NCBI GenBank assembly: GCA_964630025.1
Contig: CAZVRG010000036.1
Coordinates: 1 to 7,804, forward strand
Origin: VMFP01 sp964630025
Lineage (GTDB): Bacteria > Patescibacteriota > Andersenbacteria > UBA10190 > CAIZMI01
Direction: 5' to 3'
DNA: 7,804 nucleotides
In this document: positions 1 through 6,601 of the stretch, in pieces
Position numbering within the stretch: the first letter of the stretch is position 1
Layout of the letters: every line of letters begins with the position of its first letter
Notes under the pieces: model-generated
What the model saw: only the letters and a program-made list of their open reading frames with translations
Told to the model about the DNA's origin: nothing
The model's database searches: none
Program-made: the position numbers and the translations under genes

Positions 1-380
1 GGGGGCGGCATCGCAGGCATACTCATGCTCTTGCTCTGTCCGAATCCGCCATAGAGTGCGACAACGGCGATCACAAGGTGGAGAATGTCATCGGCAAGGT
101 TTGCCGTGAACAATCCAAGGACTTTGCTTTCCCCAGGCGTGAACAATCCAAGAATAAATACAATACCGTACACCACGCCAAAGACTTGCAAGTAGGTTTT
201 CGCATATGCATCGCCACCGAGCGCTGCCAAAATGCCGACAATCCCGGAGACGAGATGAATAAGGTTATGTGTTCCATCCACCGCAAAAATATTCAGGATG
301 GGTTGACCGCCGGTGAGATATCCCCAGATGCCAATAATCGTGAGAACGACACCGAGAACCCAGGTGAGTGTCTTGGCCAC
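1..380 (-). CDS. DUF4383-like four-helix membrane protein (3' end outside window)
   Basis: Reading leftwards from the GTG at 380-378 there is an open frame of about 126 codons to the window edge, so the C-terminus is missing. The product begins MAKTLTWVLGVVL and shows four hydrophobic segments: about residues 4-23, 38-56 (with HNLIHLVSGIVG), 66-84 (VFGVVYGIVFILGLF) and 100-117 (DDILHLVIAVVALYGGF). The paired N-x-x-H-L and D-x-x-L-H-L motifs before helices 2 and 4 are typical of DUF4383-type membrane proteins, whose function is unknown. A GTG also exists at 389-387, but the one at 380 is placed correctly behind a perfect Shine-Dalgarno sequence. The gene follows a small membrane protein by 16 bp and is probably cotranscribed with it. 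The segment AGTCCTTGGATTGTTCAC has a near-repeat of its second half 36 bp away, giving the peptide LGLFT twice. Family assignment is by pattern memory only. Confidence 0.8.
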   Translation of the reverse strand, partial: MAKTLTWVLGVVLTIIGIWGYLTGGQPILNIFAVDGTHNLIHLVSGIVGILAALGGDAYAKTYLQVFGVVYGIVFILGLFTPGESKVLGLFTANLADDILHLVIAVVALYGGFGQSKSMSMPAMPP

Positions 381-385
381 GTTCG

Positions 386-394
386 TCACCTCCT
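386..394 (-). promoter_or_regulatory. Perfect Shine-Dalgarno for the DUF4383-like gene
   Basis: On the minus strand this reads AGGAGGTGA, a full match to the anti-Shine-Dalgarno end of 16S rRNA. There are 8 nt between AGGAGG and the GTG at 380-378. It decides that start over the in-frame GTG at 389, which lies inside the site itself. It stands out because most other starts in this window show no such site. Confidence 0.8.
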
Positions 395-396
395 CC

Positions 397-588
397 CTAC
401 GATGATGCGTTTTCCTGCTTGCCGGCGAACATTGCGAGCGAGACGATCATGCCCACAATGCCGATAAGAATCTGCATCCAGGGGCGCCCGGCAGTAAGAC
501 TATTCAAACCTTGATAGAGTGCTGGGATCAACAGAATGATGCTGCTGACCAACAGAAGCAGCGCTCCTGACAGATGGAGTCCCCTCAT
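397..588 (-). CDS. Small two-helix membrane protein, unknown function
   Basis: This is a 63-residue open frame, ATG to TAG. It is strongly hydrophobic, with two likely membrane helices: about residues 7-26 (SGALLLLVSSIILLIPALY) and 37-55 (WMQILIGIVGMIVSLAMFA), joined by a short polar turn with GLNSLTAGRP, and ending in the charged/polar tail GKQENASS. A purine-rich site reading AAGGGAGG lies 12 nt before the ATG, longer than ideal, but no better start exists in this frame. Its stop is 16 bp from the start of the DUF4383-like gene, so the two look like a small membrane-protein operon. I do not recognise the family. The hydrophobic pattern and spacing support a real gene, but the shortness leaves doubt. 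Confidence 0.62.
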   Translation of the reverse strand: MRGLHLSGALLLLVSSIILLIPALYQGLNSLTAGRPWMQILIGIVGMIVSLAMFAGKQENASS

Positions 589-687
589 GCGTTCAACCGG
601 CCTCCCTTCAGGGCGTACATACCGCGTTCAACGTACACCGCGGCAGCACCTCAAGGCAACGGGAATTGTCCACAACCAAGTACAGCG

Positions 688-1251
688 CTACTCCCCTGCT
701 TTACTCACGTATTCCGCTGTACGCGTATCGATAATGATGACATCTCCCTCTTTCACAAATAACGGCGCTTTTACTTTCACTCCGCCTTCAATCGTCACCT
801 CTTTCATGATATTCGTTGCAGAATCACCGCGAACGCCCGGAGGAGCGGAAATGACTTTCGCTCCTACCTTCAGCGGAAGCTGCGCGACAACAGGGGTGCC
901 TTCGAACGTCACCAAATCTACAGGCATGCCTTCGTGCAGAAACGCTGCAGATGAACCGAGCGTATCTGCGTCCAGCGTGTACTGCTCGTACGTTGCATCA
1001 TCCATAAATGTGTACTGATCGCCGGTCGCGTAGAGAAAACGCGCTTTTGCTTTTCCGACATCCGCTTCCGAAATATTGTCGCCCTGTTTATAGGTACGCT
1101 CCTTCACCTGACCGCTCTTCAGGTTGCGGATCTTCGTGCGCATCACGGGACGCCGCTGTGCTTTCTTCATAAAATCCGTTTCCAGGACAATCCACGGATC
1201 ACCATCTTCCAAGATGGTAACGCCCTGGCGCAGATCATTCATCGAGAGCAT
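688..1251 (-). CDS. efp: Translation elongation factor P, non-canonical loop
   Basis: EF-P binds the ribosome next to the peptidyl-tRNA and relieves stalling at consecutive prolines. The 187-residue length matches the family (E. coli 188). Three domains are recognisable: an N-terminal KOW-like domain (about 1-62, NDLRQGVTILEDG), a middle OB domain, and a C-terminal OB domain with GDSATNIMKEVTIEGG, APLFVKEGD and DTRTAEYVSK, close to the EF-P signature. The start was chosen at the ATG 1251-1249 because homology begins at MLSMNDLRQG; ATG 1242-1240 is also possible, and a TTG at 1290 would add a tail unlike the family. No Shine-Dalgarno is visible before either ATG. The domain I loop reads KKAQRRPV where most bacterial EF-P has KPGKG; ungapped alignment puts Gln32 at E. 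coli Lys34. No EF-P modification gene is in the window. The product call is secure; how the loop works here is unknown. Confidence 0.95.
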   Translation of the reverse strand: MLSMNDLRQGVTILEDGDPWIVLETDFMKKAQRRPVMRTKIRNLKSGQVKERTYKQGDNISEADVGKAKARFLYATGDQYTFMDDATYEQYTLDADTLGSSAAFLHEGMPVDLVTFEGTPVVAQLPLKVGAKVISAPPGVRGDSATNIMKEVTIEGGVKVKAPLFVKEGDVIIIDTRTAEYVSKAGE

Positions 1252-1277
1252 AGCGAACGGAGCGTAGCGTGCGAGTG

Positions 1278-1289
1278 TGCACGCGTGCA
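1278..1289. repeat. 12-bp perfect palindrome upstream of EF-P
   Basis: TGCACGCGTGCA is a perfect palindrome centred about 33 bp before the EF-P start, in the spacer between EF-P and the six-hairpin-like gene. It could be a protein-binding site in the EF-P leader, or chance in alternating purine/pyrimidine GC-rich DNA. I see no second copy in the window. Confidence 0.35.
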
Positions 1290-1300
1290 AGAGTCGCTCT

Positions 1301-1391
1301 CGCTGAAAGCTGAGAGCTGATAGCGAATAGAGGGATATCGCGAAACGACTGCGGAATCGTCGCCCTGCGTTCGCTTTCAGCTGTCAGCTTT
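1301..1391. repeat. Heptad-based imperfect inverted repeat
   Basis: Arms at 1306-1327 and 1370-1391 are reverse complements at 20 of 22 positions, around a 42-bp centre. The left arm consists of 7-bp units: CGCTGAA, AGCTGAG, AGCTGAT, AGCGAAT at 1301-1328; the right arm carries the complementary heptads TTCGCTT, TCAGCTG, TCAGCTT. The centre can fold further: AGGG at 1330-1333 faces CCCT at 1363-1366, and ACGA at 1344-1347 faces TCGT at 1357-1360. The right arm covers the last two codons and stop of the six-hairpin-like gene. There is no T-tract after the structure in the direction of transcription, so it is not a canonical intrinsic terminator. It may be a dispersed palindromic element, or may act as a folded RNA between the two genes. 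Confidence 0.75.
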
Positions 1392-2487
1392 TCCCTCGTG
1401 TACAGAACGCTTCCGCTTGCGCAAGATGCGCAATCAGAAATGCGAGGATGCTTTCTCCGCCGCGATTTTCACTCACGCCCTCCGCATGCACGCCATCAAG
1501 CACCGCGCCGTCTTCCGGACGATAGAGCGAACGTGACTGCGTGTTGTTGCCAAAAAACCATCCCCACCACAGTTCAGTGGCTGTGCGATACCGCACGTCG
1601 CTGGTGAGACGAAATGCCTCGACACATGCAACAACCATTGCGGCCGCATCAACACCCTGCTGGTCATAGAGCGGCCGCTCCCCACCGCGCGTGTACCATC
1701 CGTGATTTCCTACGGGAGTTGGTATGCCATCCGTCATGAGTTCCCGTAAGAGAAAATCCAAACTCGCGAGACCGACCGTGCGCGCCCGTTCGGCACGTGC
1801 CGGAAAACGCCGTGCTACTTCTGGATGACGTGCCGCTGCAAGGACTGCGTATGGAAGCGCCGCGTTAGAATACCGCAACGACTCTTCAAACCATGGCCAT
1901 GCATCCGTCGCGGTGTCGTCGAACGCATGCAGAAGCGTGGAGAGCACGTGTTCCACTGATGGAGAAACGGCAAACGGATCTTCCGGCGTCAAAACCGCGC
2001 AGAGTCCCAGAAGCGCAAACGCCTGCGAGCGAAGAAAGGACAGATCGCCAACATGCGGAAGCGCAGTCCGAAGGAGAGCCGCGGCTCGCCCGCGACAATC
2101 GGCATCCGCGTTCCGCACCGCCGTGATGCCGAGGGCCCACACGGTTCTTCCGTATGCGTCTTGGGAGCCAACGGCATCGAGAAACGTGCGATCATGCGCA
2201 ACGAAGTTATGAAATCGTCCGTCGGGGAGCTGGCAGTCGGCAATAAAATTGAGATAGAGCGTGGCAAGCTGTCGGAGCGCTGCGCGTTCACGTGCATCTG
2301 CGGACGGGAATACTCGTTCCGTTTCCGTGACGACAAGAAGTGCTCGCGCGCCATCGTCGATGGCATAGCCAAATTCCGGTAACGGACGCTCCTTCAGCGT
2401 GTGCTGCAGGATGCTTCTGGCGTCTGTGAGTCGCCGGAGATGTCGAAGGTCCGGCGGCTGACAGGGATCAAGCGGAGGAACGACCAT
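1384..2487 (-). CDS. Six-hairpin-like protein partnered with GT4 (annotated elsewhere as glycosyl transferase)
   Basis: The product is 367 residues, predicted all-helical, with no signal peptide or membrane segment. It resembles proteins that follow GT4 enzymes, or are fused to them, in carbohydrate loci; they are often labelled glycosyl transferase but look like (alpha/alpha) toroids. The diagnostic stretch is near the N-terminus: FGYAIDDGARALLV (39-52) and, after a helix with LYLNFIADCQ, DGRFHNFVAHDR (89-100), then GSQDAYGRTVWALG (107-120). A later conserved block is around GNHGWYTRGGERPLYDQQ, and the C-terminus has GVHAEGVSENRGGESILAFL. The Asp and His residues in these blocks could form an active site, but I cannot name the reaction. 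The ATG overlaps the GT4 stop by 20 bp in another frame, suggesting coupled translation and a joint role. The final Ser codon, most of the Lys codon and the stop lie in an inverted-repeat arm, so the native tail may have been altered. Existence is certain; function is inferred. Confidence 0.88.
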   Translation of the reverse strand: MVVPPLDPCQPPDLRHLRRLTDARSILQHTLKERPLPEFGYAIDDGARALLVVTETERVFPSADARERAALRQLATLYLNFIADCQLPDGRFHNFVAHDRTFLDAVGSQDAYGRTVWALGITAVRNADADCRGRAAALLRTALPHVGDLSFLRSQAFALLGLCAVLTPEDPFAVSPSVEHVLSTLLHAFDDTATDAWPWFEESLRYSNAALPYAVLAAARHPEVARRFPARAERARTVGLASLDFLLRELMTDGIPTPVGNHGWYTRGGERPLYDQQGVDAAAMVVACVEAFRLTSDVRYRTATELWWGWFFGNNTQSRSLYRPEDGAVLDGVHAEGVSENRGGESILAFLIAHLAQAEAFCTRGKS

Positions 2488-3724
2488 TGTGTTCCGTCAT
2501 CACTTTTCGGAACAAATCCGCATACTGACTCGCGACAAACGGCCAGGTCATCGAACGAGAGTAAATATAGATCGCTTCCTCGACATCGCGCTTGCGCTGG
2601 GGACTGGAGAGGAGTTCGTCAAATGCCTGCGTGAGTGCGGCGGCATTGCGCGACGGCACAAGAAGGCCGCGGCTATCGGCAAGAAGATACTTGGCGTAGC
2701 GCGATTCTGTGGACACGATCGCTTTTCCGAATGCAGCCGCATAGGCAAGCGTTCCAGACACGTACTGTTCCAATCCTAATTGCGGAGCAACATACACGTT
2801 TGTTGCACGCAGAAAGAGAATGAGCTGATTGAGCGTGAGATACTGATTCACAAAGCGCACGTGGTCGACAAGATCGTGTTCCCGCACCCGATTGCGCAGC
2901 ATTTTTCGGTATGCCTCCCCGTGTTCCTTTCGCACCACGGGATGCGTTGCGCCGATGATAAGATAGATCACTTCCGGATGCTTTTTCACAATAGAAGGAA
3001 GCGCATCAATGACATATTCAATGCCTTTATTCGGCGACAGCAGACCGAACGTCATCAGCACTTCCCGACCGGACAAACCAAACACGCGCTTGAAATAATC
3101 ACTGCCGTGAAACGGAACGTCGGGAGCGCCGTGATGAATAAAACTCACTTTTTCCTTCGGAATGCCATAGATCGTTTCGAGATCGTCACTCACATTCCCC
3201 GCCATCACGACAAGACGGGTGCAGAGCTTTCCAATCTCCTGAAGGACTGCGCGCTGTTGCGGGTTTGGCTTGTCGAGCACGGTGTGCAGCGTGACAATGG
3301 TGGGCTTCTTCAGCGCGCGAAGAAAGTCGAGAATGTACGCGCCATCCCACGTTCCCGGCGGACTGTCTGATCCATAGATACCGAATTCATGCTGCATGCT
3401 GACAAGCGCGACGTCGCTGTGGTTCACAAAATGCGCCGCTTGAACGTAGCTCGTGCGATCATGTTGCAAGAGCAACGATCGCACTTCGTGTGCGTACGGG
3501 CCGCTGTAAATTTTTGGATCGTGGATGGCAATAATCGACGGGTGGCTAAACACACCAAGCGTGTCGACCGCAGACGAGAGATCTTTCGTGAATGTTGCGA
3601 TACCACATTCGCGCGGCGGATAGGTGGAGACATACGCGATACGCTTCCCGCGCGGTGGAACGGGAAGTGTGACGCGCGATACGCGACGAGAAAGACGCGG
3701 CCGCGGAGAAGCGCGGGAATCCAT
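2468..3724 (-). CDS. Glycosyltransferase, GT4-like (GT-B fold)
   Basis: This 418-residue protein transfers a sugar from a nucleotide donor to an acceptor glycan; donor and acceptor cannot be read from sequence. A basic 27-residue N-terminus precedes the first Rossmann strand, RIAYVSTYPPRECGIATFT (28-46). Then come QHEFGIYG (111-118), a linker with TIVTLHTVL, IHHGAPD (196-202), and the second domain opening with FGLLSPNKGIEYVIDALP (226-243), followed by IGATHP and YVAPQLGLEQYVSGTLAYA. In this subfamily the last block stands where other GT4 enzymes have the nucleotide-sugar-binding EX7E motif. The protein has no membrane helix and is probably cytosolic or peripheral. The ATG at 3724 has no clear Shine-Dalgarno, but there is no alternative start before the first strand. 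It sits 71 bp after the secreted-protein gene, where I see no terminator and no convincing promoter, and its 3' end overlaps the six-hairpin-like gene. Confidence 0.93.
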   Translation of the reverse strand: MDSRASPRPRLSRRVSRVTLPVPPRGKRIAYVSTYPPRECGIATFTKDLSSAVDTLGVFSHPSIIAIHDPKIYSGPYAHEVRSLLLQHDRTSYVQAAHFVNHSDVALVSMQHEFGIYGSDSPPGTWDGAYILDFLRALKKPTIVTLHTVLDKPNPQQRAVLQEIGKLCTRLVVMAGNVSDDLETIYGIPKEKVSFIHHGAPDVPFHGSDYFKRVFGLSGREVLMTFGLLSPNKGIEYVIDALPSIVKKHPEVIYLIIGATHPVVRKEHGEAYRKMLRNRVREHDLVDHVRFVNQYLTLNQLILFLRATNVYVAPQLGLEQYVSGTLAYAAAFGKAIVSTESRYAKYLLADSRGLLVPSRNAAALTQAFDELLSSPQRKRDVEEAIYIYSRSMTWPFVASQYADLFRKVMTEHNGRSSA

Positions 3725-3795
3725 TGGAGAAAATCTGCGGATACGCTACCACAAAACCCCCATTGTTGTCACGTCCTCAAAGGCGCTTTTTCGTG

Positions 3796-5097
3796 CTACC
3801 GACCTGACCCCGAAGAACCGCTCGTTCCAGAGGAGTCGCTTCCCGACCCCGACGATCCGCTTCCGGACGATCCCGTATCAGACCGAACGGAGACAGTATC
3901 TTCCTCTTCGGACTCTCCAGCGTCCGTGCTGTCTGAAGTCTCATCGTTCCGCTGATCATGGTCGCCTGACATGCCCTGCGATGTGACAGGAACAGTCGCA
4001 CGCACCTGTTCGATCGTCTGACGAGCGCGGCGAAGCGCCGCCTGCTGCGCGTCAACGGTGAGCGCGCCCTGTTCAACAAAGCGTTGGGTGATGCGCTCAA
4101 TGTGCTGTTCGGCGTTGGCTGCGTGGAGGGACTGTGGCGTCAGCGCGATCTGTCCGCTCTTCAACTGGCGGGAAATCTGCCGCGCGTCTTTGGCAAGCCG
4201 CAACGCTTCACCCACGTTCCCCTCCGCATAGAGTTGCCGCGCGGTACGCAGCGCCGCTTCTGCCGCAGCGCGCAATTCTTGGTCGGCAACAAGAATCTTT
4301 CCAAACGCAACACGCTCTTCTGTTGTGCGTACTGCGTGCAGCAGATCGCGTTCCGCCTTTGCAATTTTCTGCTCCGCGAGAAGGCGTACCACGGGCGCGG
4401 GCGCATGGGGAGGAAGCACCGCATCTTCAAACTCCACTAGTCGCTCGATGGTGTCATCCAAGAGCGTGGTGAGCGCAGTCTCTTCTTCCTCCGCGGGGGT
4501 GAGCGGTTCTTCGCGCTCTCCGTCCGAAGGCGCGAGTGACGCGAAAGATTCCTCATCAAGTTCTCGCCACACTGCGCGCTCTTCCTGTAATTCTTCAAGA
4601 ACATCCGCTGCGGCAAGACGCGTGCGGGATGAAAGAAGCAAGACATCAGATGGTACTGTGCCGCGCACAAGCTGGCGCGCAAGAAGCCGATCCGCGATCC
4701 GGAGGAGATACTCCTGCGACGCAAGCAGACTGCGCGCGGATGCAGCGGTGAGCGTTCCAGCGCGCTCCAATCCCTGCAATTCCGCAATGCGTTCTGCTGC
4801 TTGCGTAAGTGCGACGCGCGCGCGGAGTGTCGGGATGCCAAAACTGAACATATTCCGCTCAAAAAATTCGCTGACGCGATCCAAGGACCAAAAAAGACCT
4901 GTGGGAAGAATGCCCGGCTCTGCAACAATCGCTGGCGGTCGCACAGGAAGAGGCGTCGGCATGCTTTCCGGCGTCGGTGACGAAGACAATACGTCTGCCG
5001 TTGGAGAAGGCGATGGCTCCTGTGCAGATGCACCCGGCGCGCCATTCTGCACCCACAGAACACACAGGCATACAAAAATCGGAAGAAGTGTCTTCAT
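3796..5097 (-). CDS. Exported helical protein with DUF5667-like domain and Ser/Gly tail
   Basis: The 433-residue product starts with a signal peptide: MKTLLPIFVCLCVLWV, then a turn and ASA|Q, a likely signal peptidase I site after residue 25. Residues 26-55 are Pro/Ser/Thr-rich (EPSPSP, PTPESMPTPLP), like a wall-spanning or glycosylated linker. Next, GILPTGLFWSLDRVSEFFER (62-81) and the helix with LRARVALTQAAERIAELQGLE match the pattern of DUF5667-like extracytoplasmic domains (function unknown). The middle is long, charged and Ala/Glu/Arg-rich, probably helical bundle or coiled coil. From about residue 376 the tail becomes acidic and Ser-rich (SDSTDAGESEEED), then an almost pure Ser/Gly tract to the end, without a sorting motif or C-terminal membrane helix. 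The start is the ATG at 5097; a TTG at 5136 would put 13 residues ahead of the signal peptide. It lies 35 bp after the dehydrogenase. Being exported, it may be the structural partner of the glycan made by its neighbours, but this is a guess. Confidence 0.85.
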   Translation of the reverse strand: MKTLLPIFVCLCVLWVQNGAPGASAQEPSPSPTADVLSSSPTPESMPTPLPVRPPAIVAEPGILPTGLFWSLDRVSEFFERNMFSFGIPTLRARVALTQAAERIAELQGLERAGTLTAASARSLLASQEYLLRIADRLLARQLVRGTVPSDVLLLSSRTRLAAADVLEELQEERAVWRELDEESFASLAPSDGEREEPLTPAEEEETALTTLLDDTIERLVEFEDAVLPPHAPAPVVRLLAEQKIAKAERDLLHAVRTTEERVAFGKILVADQELRAAAEAALRTARQLYAEGNVGEALRLAKDARQISRQLKSGQIALTPQSLHAANAEQHIERITQRFVEQGALTVDAQQAALRRARQTIEQVRATVPVTSQGMSGDHDQRNDETSDSTDAGESEEEDTVSVRSDTGSSGSGSSGSGSDSSGTSGSSGSGR

Positions 5098-5120
5098 ACG
5101 CCAAAGGGTTGGAGGCTGCC

Positions 5121-5126
5121 AGTGTA
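5121..5126 (-). promoter_or_regulatory. Candidate extended -10 box before the exported-protein gene
   Basis: On the minus strand the sequence TGATACACT contains TACACT (4 of 6 matches to TATAAT) with an upstream TG one base away, the extended -10 form. It lies 23 bp before the ATG at 5097 and would give a leader of roughly 17 nt. No good -35 accompanies it. It overlaps no gene and sits between the dehydrogenase stop and this start. Weak evidence. Confidence 0.28.
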
Positions 5127-5132
5127 TCACGC

Positions 5133-6530
5133 TCAATGACCGATGCCGGTAATGCTGTATCCAGCCGCGCGGAAGGCCGCATGATCAAGGCAGTTTTTCC
5201 CATCGACAATGGCACGCACTGGTGTGCCGGAAAGATCTTTCGGTGTGAGCTGGCAGAACACGGTGTGGTCGGTGGCGAGAAGCACCGCCTCCGCGCGTTT
5301 CAGTGCCTCGGGAAGCGACGGCACGGACGAGCGTTCTGGAACAAACGGATCGAAGGAGAGAACCTCTGCGCCTTCCGCCCGCAGTATGCGTTCAATATCT
5401 ACTGCCGGGCTTTCACGCAGATCATTCATATCGCGCTTATACGCAAGGCCCAACAAGGCAACGCGCACGCCGCGCAACCCTGTTCCCTGCCCGCCCCGCG
5501 AAGCTCCAGCGAAGTGGGGTTTCCTGCCTGCCCCGCGAAGCTGTAGCGGAGTGGAGTTCCCTGTTGCCTCGCCGAGCACCTGTTTCAGTTTTTCCACTGC
5601 GTAGGCAGGCATGGACTTGTTGATATCCCGAGCGAGTTTCAAAAACCGATGATCAAATCCGTGATCTGCGGCGGCAGCAATAAGATGATGCGGCACGATG
5701 GGAATGCAATGCCCTCCCACACCGCAGCCAGGATAGTGCGCAAGAAACGCAAACGGCTTCGAGGACGCGCCCTGAATCACCTCGACAAGATCGATATGTA
5801 AGCGATCAAAACTTTGCGCGAGCTCGTTCACGAATGCGATGTTCACGTCGCGGAACGCATTTTCTACTACCTTCACTGCTTCCGCCACGCGAAGCGATGA
5901 CATGCGTTGTACCGGCGCATCCAACAGGCGTGTATAGAAGTTACTGCCGCGATCCGCGGCAGCTGCGGTGTAGCCGCCAAGCACGCGAGGAATCTTTGCA
6001 AGCGGCCAGCGGGCATCACCAGGGTTCACGCGTTCCGGGCAATGCACGAGAAAGAGATCATCGTTCGATGGATCCCGACCGACAGAACGCAGAAGAGGCA
6101 CCAGCACTTCCTCGCACACGCCGGGGTTGACTGTTGACTCAACGGAAAGCACAACGCCCGGCTTTGTGTGACGAGCTGCCGTTTCTACTGCTGCGCGGAG
6201 CGCGGTGAGATCGGGTTGGGCGTCGCTCGTAATGGGCGTCGGCACTGCAACGATCACCACATCGGCCGTACGAAGGCGCTGTGCGTCCGTCGTCGCGTCT
6301 AACGGAGAAGCACGAAAGAGGTCTTCGACCGCCGCATCGTGAAAGGAAAACGTCCCGGCAGACAGCTGCGCGACGCGCTCGGCATCGATGTCATATCCGA
6401 GAACGGAAAATCCTTTGTGTCGCGCCAACGCGGCGACGGGAAGGCCCACGTATCCGAGTCCAACCACTGCGATTGTTTCCGGCGTGCGCGCACCGTCTGT
6501 GCGCTGCGGCGACATGTTCTGCGTGTTCAT
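5133..6530 (-). CDS. UDP-N-acetyl-hexosamine 6-dehydrogenase (WecC/WbpA-type)
   Basis: The enzyme oxidises C6 of a UDP-N-acetylhexosamine to the uronic acid in two NAD+-dependent steps, supplying charged sugars for surface polysaccharide. All core motifs are present: NAD-binding GLGYVGLP (24-31) and GYDID (45-49); VAVPTPI (94-100); ESTVNPG (131-137); CPERVNPG (164-171); VKVVENAFRDVNIAFVNELA with Lys220 and Asn224; the catalytic-cysteine block GCGVGGHCIP with Cys275; and LGLAYKRDMNDLRESP (360-375) opening the C-terminal domain. The text fits the N-acetyl-sugar branch (WecC, WbpA) better than UDP-glucose dehydrogenase, but ManNAc and GlcNAc cannot be separated. Length is 465; residues 325-351 are an insertion from a DNA repeat in the linker before the C-terminal domain, and without it the length is 438, normal for the family. 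The ATG at 6530 has no Shine-Dalgarno; ATG 6515 is an alternative. The neighbouring GT4 and GH130 genes support a polysaccharide role. Confidence 0.95.
   Translation of the reverse strand: MNTQNMSPQRTDGARTPETIAVVGLGYVGLPVAALARHKGFSVLGYDIDAERVAQLSAGTFSFHDAAVEDLFRASPLDATTDAQRLRTADVVIVAVPTPITSDAQPDLTALRAAVETAARHTKPGVVLSVESTVNPGVCEEVLVPLLRSVGRDPSNDDLFLVHCPERVNPGDARWPLAKIPRVLGGYTAAAADRGSNFYTRLLDAPVQRMSSLRVAEAVKVVENAFRDVNIAFVNELAQSFDRLHIDLVEVIQGASSKPFAFLAHYPGCGVGGHCIPIVPHHLIAAAADHGFDHRFLKLARDINKSMPAYAVEKLKQVLGEATGNSTPLQLRGAGRKPHFAGASRGGQGTGLRGVRVALLGLAYKRDMNDLRESPAVDIERILRAEGAEVLSFDPFVPERSSVPSLPEALKRAEAVLLATDHTVFCQLTPKDLSGTPVRAIVDGKNCLDHAAFRAAGYSITGIGH
5478..5565. repeat. In-frame palindromic tandem repeat insertion in the dehydrogenase gene
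   Basis: Two adjacent 37-bp units (5483-5519 and 5520-5556) match at 31 of 37 positions. Each contains a hairpin: CCCCGC, then GAAGCT and AGCG(A/G)A, closing with GTGGGG in the first unit (one G-T mismatch in the outer stem) and the more decayed GTGGAG in the second. The block is bounded by the 7-bp direct repeat CCCTGTT at 5478-5484 and 5559-5565. The distance between these is 81 bp, or 27 codons (residues 325-351, Gly/Arg-rich). Removing one period restores EATG-LRGVRV, the expected join before the C-terminal domain. Copies elsewhere in the genome cannot be seen from here. Confidence 0.85.
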
Positions 6531-6541
6531 GGAATTTCGCT

Positions 6542-6570
6542 AGGGTACGGGAAACACGGCCCCACGCCAA
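6542..6570 (-). promoter_or_regulatory. Candidate promoter for the dehydrogenase gene
   Basis: On the minus strand TTGGCG (6570-6565, 4 of 6 to TTGACA) is followed by exactly 17 bp and then TACCCT (6547-6542, 3 of 6 to TATAAT). Transcription would start near 6535, leaving about 5 nt before the ATG at 6530, that is, a nearly leaderless message. This agrees with the lack of a Shine-Dalgarno there. It lies in the 71-bp gap after the NUDIX gene. The -10 match is poor, so this is tentative. Confidence 0.3.
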
Positions 6571-6601
6571 GATGCCCGGGTTTCAGCTGCAGAGTGGCCG
6601 G

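Noticed and set aside
622..643. CCGCG...CGCGG hairpin and CGTACA direct repeats between efp and the small membrane gene
   Set aside because: The stem is only 5 bp with a 12-nt loop and no T-tract, so neither terminator nor operator can be supported.
536..1018. Plus-strand frame of 160 codons opposite efp
   Set aside because: Antisense to well-supported efp and part of the small membrane gene, with no protein features.
1252..1290. Longer efp start at the TTG 1290-1288
   Set aside because: It adds 13 residues unlike any EF-P N-terminus; the length from ATG 1251 fits the family.
2468..2487. Frameshift splitting a GT4/six-hairpin fusion
   Set aside because: Although fusions of these domains exist, the overlap has a proper stop and a proper ATG, both proteins are complete, and coupled genes are the simpler reading.
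3725..3795. Possible promoter (GTGACA on the minus strand) before GT4
   Set aside because: The -35-like hexamer has no acceptable -10 at 16-18 bp.
3389..3955. Plus-strand frame with Asp/Pro repeats (PDPDDPLPDDP)
   Set aside because: The repeat is the reverse complement of the Ser/Gly tail coding region of the exported protein; the rest is antisense to GT4.
4325..5152. Long plus-strand open frame of 275 codons rich in Ser and Arg
   Set aside because: It lies wholly antisense to the exported-protein gene, mirrors its codon bias, and shows no recognisable domain.
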